From: Deltaproteobacteria bacterium
Lineage (GTDB): Bacteria > Desulfobacterota > Desulfarculia > Adiutricales > Adiutricaceae
DNA: 35,745 nucleotides
NCBI GenBank assembly: GCA_031288415.1
Contig: JAITRL010000063.1
Coordinates: 1-35,745, forward strand
Direction: 5' to 3'
Shown in pieces: positions 10,351 to 18,845 of this stretch (positions within the stretch are counted from its first letter, which is position 1; the number at the start of each line of letters is the position of its first letter). A program made the translations under genes and the position numbers. Below the pieces are notes generated by a model that was not told the DNA's origin, did no database searches, and saw only the letters and a list, made by a program, of their open reading frames with translations.

Positions 10351-10953
10351 CTAAGGGCGGAGGGGGCGCGGCGGCCGGGCGCCGGGGTCAGCGGAAGGTT
10401 TGGCGGGCTCGGTCTTTGGATCGTTGGGTTGATTCTTTTCCGCAGGCGGCTGACAAGGCAAAGCGCCGCTGTTTATCGGGGTCGTCTGCCTAATGCAAGG
10501 GTCAGCATCAGCAAATTTTATTTTGACTAGCAAGTTAGGGTCGAAGTTGATTTTTAAAATTTCAGGCAAATTTTCCGGAAAAGTCAGGTTTTCAGGTAGT
10601 TGTATGTTAGGCAAAGATTCCATAAAAGGCATAAATGAATTGTAAATATTAGAGTATAAATGATATAATAGTATATCATAATAAGTATGAGCAAGATAAT
10701 TACCGATATCACATAAAGGTTTCCATTTTATTTGTTTATTTAGATGTTGAATAACATTATCATCGATCCGCGAAAGCACTTGTATTGATCTTGAGTATTT
10801 TAAGATATTATAAACTAATGAATCAAAAATAAAGAATTCAATAACAGGGCGTTGTATAGAAACAATAGGAGTGATAAATGATAAATTATTATTTGAAGTA
10901 ATAATATCTAAAATACAATAATTAAATGTAGTATTTAAGCGAAAATCAGCCAT
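10351..10953 (-). CDS. hepT: HepT-like HEPN domain protein (DUF86-type toxin of an MNT/HEPN pair), with catalytic Arg position altered and an abnormal C-terminal extension
   Basis: DSLVYNILKYSRSIQVLSRIDDNVIQHLNKQIKWKPLCDIGNYLAHTYYDI aligns by eye with the HepT/DUF86 pattern (W[KR]xxxGxRNxLxHxY). Start codon overlaps the stop of the MNT gene. AT-rich composition until ~10510, then GC-rich tail. Confidence 0.75.
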   Translation of the reverse strand: MADFRLNTTFNYCILDIITSNNNLSFITPIVSIQRPVIEFFIFDSLVYNILKYSRSIQVLSRIDDNVIQHLNKQIKWKPLCDIGNYLAHTYYDILLYHLYSNIYNSFMPFMESLPNIQLPENLTFPENLPEILKINFDPNLLVKIKFADADPCIRQTTPINSGALPCQPPAEKNQPNDPKTEPAKPSADPGARPPRPLRP

Positions 10954-11278
10954 TTAGTTGGCCTAAAAATTGTTTGAAAGGGCGGGCATAACTGAAAATA
11001 TGTTTAGCGATCAATGGTCTTAATTCTAAATCTTCAAATAAATCTACTTTGATATCTAAAAGAACTTCTAAATCGTCATAAAAATGCACATAATCATTAT
11101 AATTAAAATAATTTTTTGATTTGAAGGTATATATAAGATCAAGATCACTATTTTCAGTGTCTTCGCCTCTGGCGACGGAACCGTGAATTTTGACGTCGGT
11201 AAACCCCAATTGCTCGTATTTATTGACAATCTCAAGGACCTTGTCCCTGTTTTCTTTCAGTTTTTCGGTGGGTGTCAT
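10946..11278 (-). CDS. mntA: Minimal nucleotidyltransferase, MntA-type antitoxin
   Basis: KIHGSVARGEDTENSDLDLIY matches the GSxxRGx(n)SDxDL nucleotidyltransferase motif. AAGGAGG RBS upstream of ATG at 11278. Adjacent and overlapping HepT-like gene. Confidence 0.9.
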   Translation of the reverse strand: MTPTEKLKENRDKVLEIVNKYEQLGFTDVKIHGSVARGEDTENSDLDLIYTFKSKNYFNYNDYVHFYDDLEVLLDIKVDLFEDLELRPLIAKHIFSYARPFKQFLGQLNG

Positions 11279-12009
11279 GATGTACCCTCCTTGAAATTAC
11301 TAATAGCAAATATCCGTCCAAATATCCACACAAAGAGCCAAGCGGAGATGAAGCACGGCAAGTGCCAATCTCTTATGGAATTTTTTTGTACTAAAAAACT
11401 AGAAGAATTAGTAAGAAGAGTTAAAAAATAAGAAATTGCAATTGTATTTGGAAAAATTATGATCGGCAAAAGTTAGCTGGTTTGCGGCGTCAGATGCACC
11501 GGCGGGCGCAAAGCACGCAAATTCAATCGCGGAAGCGCACCGATAAAACATGTCCGTGGCAGTTTCTGTCTGGTTGGAAAATATGCGCCGGAACTGTTTT
11601 CCTTAAAGAGGAAAAGGGCGAGGAAGAGAAAACGAGCGGCAACTGACTGCAGGCGTCAAGGGAACAGGCCTGCAGGCGAAAGCGGCCGGCGCGCCGGAGC
11701 GGCAGGTCCGGCGGAAGAGTCGGGGCCTGCCCTTGCCGGCGGCATGGCGGCGCCCGCCGGTCAGCCTATGGCGCGCGCGGGATTTCGGCGGGCAACCAGG
11801 CTGTCAGCGCGGAGCCTGCGGAGTCCCCGTGAGCCGGTCCGGCGGAAGGCTGCCTCTCTCCTTAAGACGGGGCCTGAAGCCTCGTCGCCGGCGGCCAGGG
11901 AGGCCATATCGCGCCATCCGGCAGGCGGCCGGCGCCAGGATTCCTGCAGGCGCAGGAAGCGCGGGGCCTGTCGGGAAAAATCCAGGGAGACGGCGGGAGG
12001 CCGCAACGG

Positions 12010-12051
12010 AAAAAACCCTAAACCCTTGGTTTTGCAAGGGCTTAGGGTTTT
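12010..12051 (-). terminator. Rho-independent terminator of tRNA-Glu
   Basis: Near-perfect 17-bp inverted repeat aaaaccctaaacccttg/caagggcttagggtttt (12012-12028/12035-12051, one mismatch), followed on the minus strand by a T-run. Confidence 0.8.
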
Positions 12052-12071
12052 AAGGCGTTGAAGGCCTAGCC

Positions 12072-12147
12072 TGGTAGTCCCAAGGGGACTCGAACCCCTG
12101 TTTTCGCCGTGAGAGGGCGGTGTCCTAGACCGCTAGACGATGGGACC
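12072..12147 (-). tRNA. tRNA-Glu (anticodon CTC), CCA encoded
   Basis: Minus strand GGTCCCATCGTCTAGCGGTCTAGGACACCGCCCTCTCACGGCGAAAACAGGGGTTCGAGTCCCCTTGGGACTACCA folds as a cloverleaf: acceptor GGTCCCA/TGGGACT, T-arm AGGGG-TTCGAGT-CCCCT, anticodon loop CTCTCAC. Close to E. coli tRNA-Glu. One C-A mismatch at 27:43. Confidence 0.95.
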
Positions 12148-12573
12148 TCAACGGGAAGAAAAAAATAGCAGGACCTGGCGGAAAAAGCAAGCCTTTTGCC
12201 TGCGCGCGGAGCACAGGCGCAGGCCGTCGCAGGGGGCGCCGTGAGCATGACAGGACAGTTCGAAGCAGGCTCTGACGGTTCATGGACAGTGTCCGGCTTC
12301 CGGGGCGGAATGCGGTAGGTATCCGGGAAATGCCGGCGGGCCCTGGAAGGAGCGGGAGGCTTAGGGAGGGCTTCCTCGGAGGCTCGTGCCCCGCTTCATT
12401 GGCCGGGCCCGGCGCTTGAGGTTTGCCTGGGAGCCGACTGCGGCGATGCTGCCGGGCGCGCCTGGGCGGCCTTATTGCGGAAAGAGCTCTTCAGGCGCGG
12501 GCAGGGATTCGCCGGCCAGGCCGCGAGAGGGCCGGGGGGCAGACGGGGGGCGCCGGTCCGCGCCGCGCGGCCG

Positions 12574-12602
12574 TTGATTAAGGGTTGCCGCGCTGTTAAA
12601 AT
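12574..12602 (+). promoter_or_regulatory. Candidate sigma70-type promoter
   Basis: TTGATT (12574-12579), 17-nt spacer, TAAAAT (12597-12602), in an otherwise GC-rich context. Confidence 0.6.
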
Positions 12603-12608
12603 AGAAGA

Positions 12609-12722
12609 TACCCCGCTTCCGGGGGAGCCCCCCCCGATGGCCTGTCCGTGCCGGGAAAATAGCCCGGAGGGCGGCGGCGCCCGGCATGCCTTTCCCGCAC
12701 CGGTCGGGAAAGGCGTTTTTTT
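12609..12722 (+). ncRNA. Candidate ~114-nt small RNA or terminated leader/attenuator
   Basis: Bounded by the promoter at 12574-12602 and the intrinsic terminator at 12688-12722. Contains internal complementary arms gtgccggg/cccggcat. No recognised RNA family. Confidence 0.4.
12688..12722 (+). terminator. Rho-independent terminator
   Basis: gcctttcccg (12688-12697)/cgggaaaggc (12705-12714), followed by gttttttt. Confidence 0.85.
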
Positions 12723-12748
12723 CGGGCGCTTTCCGAAGGATCACAGTC

Positions 12749-13021
12749 ATGCCTATCTACGAGTTCAAGTGCAGGGAGTGCGGCAAGGAGTTCGAGGACC
12801 TGGTCCTCCGGGCCGGGGAGGGCGGCCAGTGCCCCGCCTGCGGAACGGCAGGCGCGGAGAAGCGCATGTCCAGCTTCCGCAGCCGGACCGGCGGCGGAGG
12901 CGGCGGCTACGGCGACTTGGGTGATTTCAGCGACTACGGGGGGGCGTCACAGTCCGGGGGCGGCTCTTCCTGCGGGGGCTGCACCGCCAGCTCGTGCGCT
13001 GGGTGCGGGGTATCCCGCTGA
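12749..13021 (+). CDS. FmdB-family zinc ribbon protein
   Basis: MPIYEFKCRECGKEFEDLVLRAGEGGQCPACGTAGAEKRMSSF is the typical FmdB/CxxC_CxxC_SSSS N-terminus. Gly/Cys-rich tail GGSSCGGCTASSCAGCG. Start moved from 12686 to 12749. Confidence 0.92.
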   Translation: MPIYEFKCRECGKEFEDLVLRAGEGGQCPACGTAGAEKRMSSFRSRTGGGGGGYGDLGDFSDYGGASQSGGGSSCGGCTASSCAGCGVSR

Positions 13022-14082
13022 AGGCCCCGTTGCGCATAGGGGCGAGGGGGAGCCCCCTGTCGCTCGCCCAGACCGGGTCGGTCGCAAGGGAGCTGGAGGC
13101 CGCGAGCCCGGGGCTCGCCGTCCAGATCGTGCCCATCCGCACCAGAGGGGACGATCCCGGCAGGGCTCCCCTGGGCGCGGCCGGGATCAAGGGGCTGTTC
13201 GTCAAGGAGATAGAGGACGCCCTGCTCCTGGGGGCCATCGACCTGGCCGTGCACAGCGCCAAGGATCTGCCGAGCGCCCTCCCGGAGGGCCTCGCTTTGG
13301 GGGCCGCCCCCCGCCGGGCATCCCCTTTTGACGCGCTCATAGCCGAGGGCGCCGCCGGCGTGGGCTCCTTGAAGAAAGGCGCCAGGGTAGGCACGTCGAG
13401 CCTGCGGCGCCGGGCCCAGCTTCTCGCCCTGCGGCCGGATCTGGCGATCGTGCCGTTGCGCGGCAACCTGGACACCCGCCTCGGCAAGGTGGTCTCAGGG
13501 GAACTGGATGCCACGCTCCTGGGGGCCTCCGGGCTGAGGCGCCTCAAAGGCGAGGCCTTCCCGGTCAGTGAGATCCCCCCCGGCGAGATCCTTCCGGCGC
13601 CGGGGCAGGGCCAGCTGGCCCTGGAGCTCAGGGAGGGCGACGAGGATACCCTGCGCCTCTGCGCTCCCCTGAACCATGCCCTGTCCGAGGCCGCGCTCGC
13701 GTGCGAGCGGGCCTTCATGGCGGCCCTGGGCGCGGGATGCCAGACCCCGGCCGCCGCCTGGGCCAGGATCGAGGGAGGCGCCTTCGTGGCGAGCAGCCTC
13801 GTCTGCGAGCTCGACGGGAGCCGTACCCTTAAGGCCGAAGGCCGCCTGGAGGGTTTCCGCGCGATCCCCGAAACCGGCGCGGTCTCCCCTCCCTCTTCAG
13901 TTGCTTTTTCAGAGCCCGCCCCGGCGGCCGCAGGCGGCCCCGGCGGAGCAGGCGGCTCCCGCGGCTCCGGCGAGGCCGCCCCTGACCTGGAGGCGGCCCG
14001 CGGCCTGGGCCGCTCCCTGGCGGAAAGGCTCCTGGAGGCGGGAGCGGCGGAGATCATCGCCAGGGCGGAAAGGGGTATCTAG
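12994..14082 (+). CDS. hemC: Hydroxymethylbilane synthase (porphobilinogen deaminase)
   Basis: LRIGARGSPLSLAQTGSV, IRTRGDD, KGLFVKEIEDALL, DLAVHSAKDLPS, RVGTSSLRRRAQLLALRPDLAIVPLRGNLDTRLGK, PAPGQGQLALE, GAGCQTP. Start GTG 12994, or a nearby alternative such as GTG 13003, overlapping fmdB. Confidence 0.96.
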   Translation: MRWVRGIPLKAPLRIGARGSPLSLAQTGSVARELEAASPGLAVQIVPIRTRGDDPGRAPLGAAGIKGLFVKEIEDALLLGAIDLAVHSAKDLPSALPEGLALGAAPRRASPFDALIAEGAAGVGSLKKGARVGTSSLRRRAQLLALRPDLAIVPLRGNLDTRLGKVVSGELDATLLGASGLRRLKGEAFPVSEIPPGEILPAPGQGQLALELREGDEDTLRLCAPLNHALSEAALACERAFMAALGAGCQTPAAAWARIEGGAFVASSLVCELDGSRTLKAEGRLEGFRAIPETGAVSPPSSVAFSEPAPAAAGGPGGAGGSRGSGEAAPDLEAARGLGRSLAERLLEAGAAEIIARAERGI

Positions 14083-14086
14083 CCTT

Positions 14087-15589
14087 ATGTCCGGCACGGT
14101 TTACCTTGTTGGCGCGGGGCCCGGCGACCCCGGGCTCCTCACGCTCCGCGCGGCGGAGCTTTTGCGCAGGGCGGATGTGGTGGTCTACGACCACTTGGCC
14201 TTTCCCGGGCTCCTGGATCTCGTCCGCGAGGATGCCAGGATCGTTTACGTCGGCAAGGAGGGGGCCTGCCATACCCTTTCGCAGGAGGGAATCAGCGATC
14301 TGCTGGTGGCGGAGGGCCGCGCCGGCAACAGCGTGGTGAGGCTCAAAGGAGGCGACCCTTATATCTTCGGAAGGGGCGGCGAGGAGGCCTTGCGGCTAGC
14401 CGAGGAGGGCATCGCCTTCGAGGTGGTGCCCGGCGTGAGTTCCACCTGCGCGGCCCCGGCGTACGCGGGAATACCGCTCACACACAGGGATCTTTCCAGC
14501 CAGGCCGTGCTCGTCACGGGCCACGAGCGGCCGGACAGGGACGGCTCGGCCCACAACTGGAAGGCCCTGGCCGCCATCGGCACCCTCGTGGCGGTGATGG
14601 GGCGCGAGAGGCTCCCGGAGATCTGCCGGGCCCTTACCGAGGCCGGGAAGGATCCAGCCACCCCCGCCGCGCTGGTGGAGTGGGGCACCACGCCGCGCCA
14701 GCGCACCGCCGAGGGCACGCTGGCGGATCTACCCGAGCTGGCCGACTCCATGGGCATCAGGCCCCCGGCCCTCTTCGTGTGCGGCCCGGTGGTGAGCCTG
14801 CGGGGCAAGCTCGCCTGGTTCGAGAGAAGGCCGCTGTGGGGCCGCTCGGTCGCCGTCACCCGCACCCGCTCCCAGGCTGGGAGGCTTTCCGCCGCCCTCA
14901 GGGAGCTGGGGGCGCGAGTCGAGGAGAGGCCCGTCATAACCTTGAGCGAGATCGACCCCAACCCCGCCCTCGACATGGCCTTCTCCCGCCTCGCCTCCTA
15001 CCGGTGGATAACCTTCACGAGCCCCAACGGGGCCGGCATTTTCCTGCGCCGCCTTTTCTCCCGGGGCCTGGACGCCCGGAGCCTGGCCCGCTCCCGCATA
15101 GCCGTCATCGGCCCTGGCACGGCGGAGGCCTTAAGGCCTTACGGGCTGATCCCCGACCTGGTGCCCAAGGCTTTCGTCGCGGAAGGCCTCCTGGAGGCCT
15201 TCCGGGGAGCCGATCCCGGGGAGCTCCTGCTGGCCAGGGCGCTCAAGGCCCGCGACGTGCTTCCTGAAGGCCTCCGCGCCATGGGCTTCAGCGTGGAGGT
15301 CCTTCCGCTGTACGAGACGGGTCACCCCGGCCCGGATCCTTCCTGGGACCCGGAACTCACGGATCTCGTCACCGTCACGAGCGCCAGCTGCGCCGAAGGG
15401 CTCGCCATGTCCGTCCAGGAAGGGTCCAGGGGCGGGGTCAGGGTCGCCTCCATCGGTCCCGTGGCCTCCAGGGCCGCCAGGGACTTGGGCTTCCGCGTCG
15501 CAGTGGAGAGCCCTGCGAGTTCCATCCCTTCCCTGGTCGAGTCCATAACCGCATACTTCAGGTCCGGGGCGGCCGGGCCTGCGGGCTGA
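14087..15589 (+). CDS. cobA/hemD: Uroporphyrinogen-III C-methyltransferase / uroporphyrinogen-III synthase fusion (CobA-HemD)
   Basis: SUMT motifs VYLVGAGPGDPGLLTLRAAELLRRADVVVYDHL, VRLKGGDPYIFGRGGEEA, VVPGVSS, AGIPLTHRD; C-terminal HemD-like domain (VAVTRTRSQAGRLSAALRELGARVEERPVI, ITFTSPNGAGIFLRRL, IAVIGPGTAEAL). ATG 14087 is 4 nt after the hemC stop. Confidence 0.95.
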   Translation: MSGTVYLVGAGPGDPGLLTLRAAELLRRADVVVYDHLAFPGLLDLVREDARIVYVGKEGACHTLSQEGISDLLVAEGRAGNSVVRLKGGDPYIFGRGGEEALRLAEEGIAFEVVPGVSSTCAAPAYAGIPLTHRDLSSQAVLVTGHERPDRDGSAHNWKALAAIGTLVAVMGRERLPEICRALTEAGKDPATPAALVEWGTTPRQRTAEGTLADLPELADSMGIRPPALFVCGPVVSLRGKLAWFERRPLWGRSVAVTRTRSQAGRLSAALRELGARVEERPVITLSEIDPNPALDMAFSRLASYRWITFTSPNGAGIFLRRLFSRGLDARSLARSRIAVIGPGTAEALRPYGLIPDLVPKAFVAEGLLEAFRGADPGELLLARALKARDVLPEGLRAMGFSVEVLPLYETGHPGPDPSWDPELTDLVTVTSASCAEGLAMSVQEGSRGGVRVASIGPVASRAARDLGFRVAVESPASSIPSLVESITAYFRSGAAGPAG

Positions 15590-16332
15590 GCGGGGCTTGA
15601 GCGCCGGCGGGATTGAGGCCGCCGGCCGGGCTGCGGGACAAAACATCGGCCGGGCCGCAGGGCCAGGCCGCAGGACAAAACCGCCCGCCTAGCCGCGGAG
15701 CCATGCCGCCGGAGAAAGCTTCAGGCCGGGCCGCGCAGCCCCTCGGCCCGCGGCATGATCAGGCCTGCGGGGCCGCCGGCCGGCCGGGCGCCCGAACGGG
15801 GGAGGGCTGGAATGCCTGCGGAAAGCGCTTGACACGGCGGGCCGCGGATCGGAAACTGTATTTCAGTCCCATGGCCGTCAGCAAGTTTGCCCGCAGGATA
15901 CGCCGCCCGCAGGAGTAATACGCCCGCCGGGACTCTGCCCGGCCTGCCGCCTTCCGGAAAAGCGTTTTCACGCCTGCCCGGCCGCGCGCGAGGCGCCGCT
16001 TGCCCCCGGAAAATCCAGCCCCGAAACCTCCTGCGGGCAGCCAAAGCGCCGGCCGGCCTTTGCCTGAAAGCCGCGGACAGCCAAAGCGGCGGCAGGCCCT
16101 TGCCCGAAAATCGCTGACGCAAGGAGCGGCGGCCGCGCGAAGCCTCAAGGCGCCGGCGGGCCCGGAAAGCCTCAAGGCCGAAGGCGGCGGCAAGAGCGGA
16201 AGGCCGCGCGGCGGAGGCGCGGGAAGCGGCCGCGGCCGGAGCGTTCCCTGCGCGGACTCCTGAAGGGTTTTTTTTCGCGCGCGGTTGGCCCGCTTGCCGG
16301 CTTTCCGTCGCGCGCCTCCTTCCGCGGCCTTC

Positions 16333-16398
16333 GTTTTCCTTGGACAGCGGTTCTCCGCGGCCTCAGTTTTCCTTGGACAGCGGCGCTCCGCGGCGTTT
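16333..16398. repeat. 33-bp tandem repeat, 2 copies
   Basis: gttttccttggacagcggttctccgcggcctca / gttttccttggacagcggcgctccgcggcgttt. Confidence 0.85.
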
Positions 16399-16464
16399 CA
16401 CTTTTCACGACTGCCGCTTTCCCTGCCGAACCGTTTTTTCCGCCGGCGGCTCTCCGCCGCCGCG

Positions 16465-16528
16465 GCTTTCCGCGCCTATCGCTTTCCGCGCCTATAGCTT
16501 TTCGCGCCTATCGCTTTTCGCGCCTGAA
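16465..16528. repeat. 16-bp tandem repeat, 4 copies, just upstream of the helicase gene
   Basis: gctttccgcgcctatc, gctttccgcgcctata, gcttttcgcgcctatc, gcttttcgcgcctgaa. Confidence 0.9.
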
Positions 16529-16559
16529 TCTTTTCACTGGACTCCAAGGAGGCACCGCT

Positions 16560-18845
16560 GTGACGACGCCGGACTTCACGAGCACCCTGAACGCCGCACA
16601 GCTTGAGGCCGCCGCCTTCGACGGCGGGCCGCTCCTGATTATAGCCGGGGCCGGGACCGGGAAGACCCACACGCTGGTGAGCCGGGTGGCCTGGCTGATC
16701 TCCAGGGGCGTGGCGCCGGAAGGCATACTGCTTCTCACGTTCACGCGCAAGGCGGCCGGCGAGATGCTCCAGCGCTGCGCGGGCATGGCGGGCGCGCGGG
16801 CGGGCAGGGTCTCCGGGGGGACATTTCACTCCCTGGCCTACTCCCTGCTCCGGGCCGAGCACAGGGCGGCCGGCTACCCGCCGGGCTTCGGGATCCTCGA
16901 TCAGGACGACGCGGAGGCCCTTGTGGGCCGTATCCGCGACTCCTGGCCGCTCCGGGAGGGCAAGACCGGCTTCCCCACCAAGTCCAAGATCCTTCAGATC
17001 ATCAGCCGCTCGATCAACAGGGAGACGTCCATAAAGGACACGGTGAAAGCCCGTTTCGATTACCTGTCCAAGCATGTCAGAGACATCGAAGGCATAGCCG
17101 AAGAGTACGCGAGCCGCAAGCTGAGGAACGCCGTGATGGACTTCGACGATCTCCTCGTTAAGCTCGCGGAGGTCCTGGCGGGCGATCCCGAGGCGCGCGA
17201 GCGCATGGCCTCCCGTTACACCCACATCCTGGTGGACGAGTACCAGGACACCAACCCGGTCCAGGCCCGCATCGCCTGGCTGCTCGCCAGGGAACACCGG
17301 GAGATCACCGCGGTCGGGGACGATGCCCAGTCCATCTACGGCTTCAGGGGGGCGGACTTCAGGAACATCATGGAGTTCCCGAAGATCTTCTCCCCCGCCG
17401 CGATCATCAAGCTCGAGATCAATTACCGGAGCTTCGGGAGCATCCTGAAAGTCGCCAACAGGGTGGCCTCCGGGGCCAGGGAAAAGTACGAGAAGGCGCT
17501 GAGCGCCGCCCGCGGGGACGGGCCTCCCCCAGTCATGGTCCTGACCGAGGACCTGCGCGCCGAGGCCGCCTGGGTCGGGGGGCGGATCGAGGATCTCCTC
17601 TTCTCAGGGGAAGACCCGACCGGCATCGCCGTGCTCTTCCGGGCGGGCTTCCACTCCATCGAGCTTGAGCTCGAGCTTATCCGCCGCGGCATCCCTTACG
17701 TCAAGTACGGGGGCAGGAAGTTCCTGGAAAGCGCCCACGTGCGGGATTACCTGGCCTTCTTCCGCCTTGCGCACAACCCGGCGGACGAGATCAGCCTCAT
17801 GAGGATACTTCAGCTGTTCCCCGGGGTCGGGCGCAAGGCGGCTTCGGACGCCGCGGCCTGGGTCCAGGAGCGGCCCGCGCGCCTTCTGGACTTTGGGGAG
17901 GCGCCGTTCAGGGGCCGCGCGGCGGGCGCGGTCGCGCCTCTCGCCGGGCTGTTCGCGGAGATCTGCCGCGACGGCGTCTTCGACGGGGACCCCGGGGAGA
18001 TCCCCGGGCTGATCCTGGACTTCTACCAGCCTCTCATGCCGAGGCTCTACCCCGATGACTTCCCTGACCGTCAGGATGACCTCGAGCAGCTCCGCATTCT
18101 GGCGGACTCCTCGGCCTCGCTCTCTGCCTTCCTCGCGGAGGTGACTCTCGAGCCGCCTAACGCCTCCCATGCCGGGGAAGCGCCCGCCGAGGGCCCCCGC
18201 CGCGACGTCGTGCTGTCCACCATACACTCCGCCAAGGGACTCGAGTGGAAGACGGTGTTCATCGTCTCGGCGGTGAACGGGAGGATCCCCTCCTCCTACG
18301 CCCTGGCCAGCGAGGACGAGATGGAGGAGGAAAGGCGGCTGTTTTACGTGGCCGTGACCAGGGCCAAGGACGAGCTCTACGTCATGTGCCCTGAGGAAGT
18401 CGGCGATTCCCGGAACCCTTACTCCGCCTCGGCGGCGAAGCCCACGCGTTTCCTGGACGGGCTCCCCAAAGGCGCGATGGACGTCATCATCCGTTCCGGC
18501 GGCAAGGTGGAGTACGGCGACGTCTACCCTGGCGGCTCCGGAACCCTGGACTCCCAGGACGGGGACTTTTCCGACGATGACGGCTGGGGGCCGGGCTTTT
18601 CCGACGACTCCCAGCTCGGCGCGGAACTCCCCGCGAAGCGGAGGGCGGCGGCCCGAAAGCCCGCCGCAAGGCCCGCTTCAGATACGGAGATCGTTTTGGA
18701 GCCCGCGAAGGGCGAGAGGGTGCGCCACCAGACCTTCGGGGAGGGCATGGTGTTGAGTTCCGAGAACGGCAAGGCCCTGATAGACTTCGATTCCTGCGGC
18801 AGGAAGTCAGTGGTCTGCCGTTACGCGCGCCTCACCAGGGTCTGA
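16560..18845 (+). CDS. UvrD/PcrA/Rep-family superfamily I ATP-dependent DNA helicase
   Basis: LNAAQLEAAAFDGGPLLIIAGAGTGKTHTLVSRVAWLI (Walker A), ILLLTFTRKAAGEMLQR, HILVDEYQDTN (DExx), VGDDAQSIYGFRGAD, VVLSTIHSAKGLEWKTVFI, EERRLFYVAVTRAKDELY; C-terminal Tudor-like VRHQTFGEGMVLS. GTG start with AAGGAGG RBS. Confidence 0.96.
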   Translation: MTTPDFTSTLNAAQLEAAAFDGGPLLIIAGAGTGKTHTLVSRVAWLISRGVAPEGILLLTFTRKAAGEMLQRCAGMAGARAGRVSGGTFHSLAYSLLRAEHRAAGYPPGFGILDQDDAEALVGRIRDSWPLREGKTGFPTKSKILQIISRSINRETSIKDTVKARFDYLSKHVRDIEGIAEEYASRKLRNAVMDFDDLLVKLAEVLAGDPEARERMASRYTHILVDEYQDTNPVQARIAWLLAREHREITAVGDDAQSIYGFRGADFRNIMEFPKIFSPAAIIKLEINYRSFGSILKVANRVASGAREKYEKALSAARGDGPPPVMVLTEDLRAEAAWVGGRIEDLLFSGEDPTGIAVLFRAGFHSIELELELIRRGIPYVKYGGRKFLESAHVRDYLAFFRLAHNPADEISLMRILQLFPGVGRKAASDAAAWVQERPARLLDFGEAPFRGRAAGAVAPLAGLFAEICRDGVFDGDPGEIPGLILDFYQPLMPRLYPDDFPDRQDDLEQLRILADSSASLSAFLAEVTLEPPNASHAGEAPAEGPRRDVVLSTIHSAKGLEWKTVFIVSAVNGRIPSSYALASEDEMEEERRLFYVAVTRAKDELYVMCPEEVGDSRNPYSASAAKPTRFLDGLPKGAMDVIIRSGGKVEYGDVYPGGSGTLDSQDGDFSDDDGWGPGFSDDSQLGAELPAKRRAAARKPAARPASDTEIVLEPAKGERVRHQTFGEGMVLSSENGKALIDFDSCGRKSVVCRYARLTRV

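Noticed and set aside
11183-11469. Short ORFs on both strands upstream of mntA (82 aa +, 64 aa -)
   Set aside because: They overlap the mntA leader and each other; no motif or convincing RBS. More likely the AT-rich leader of the TA pair.
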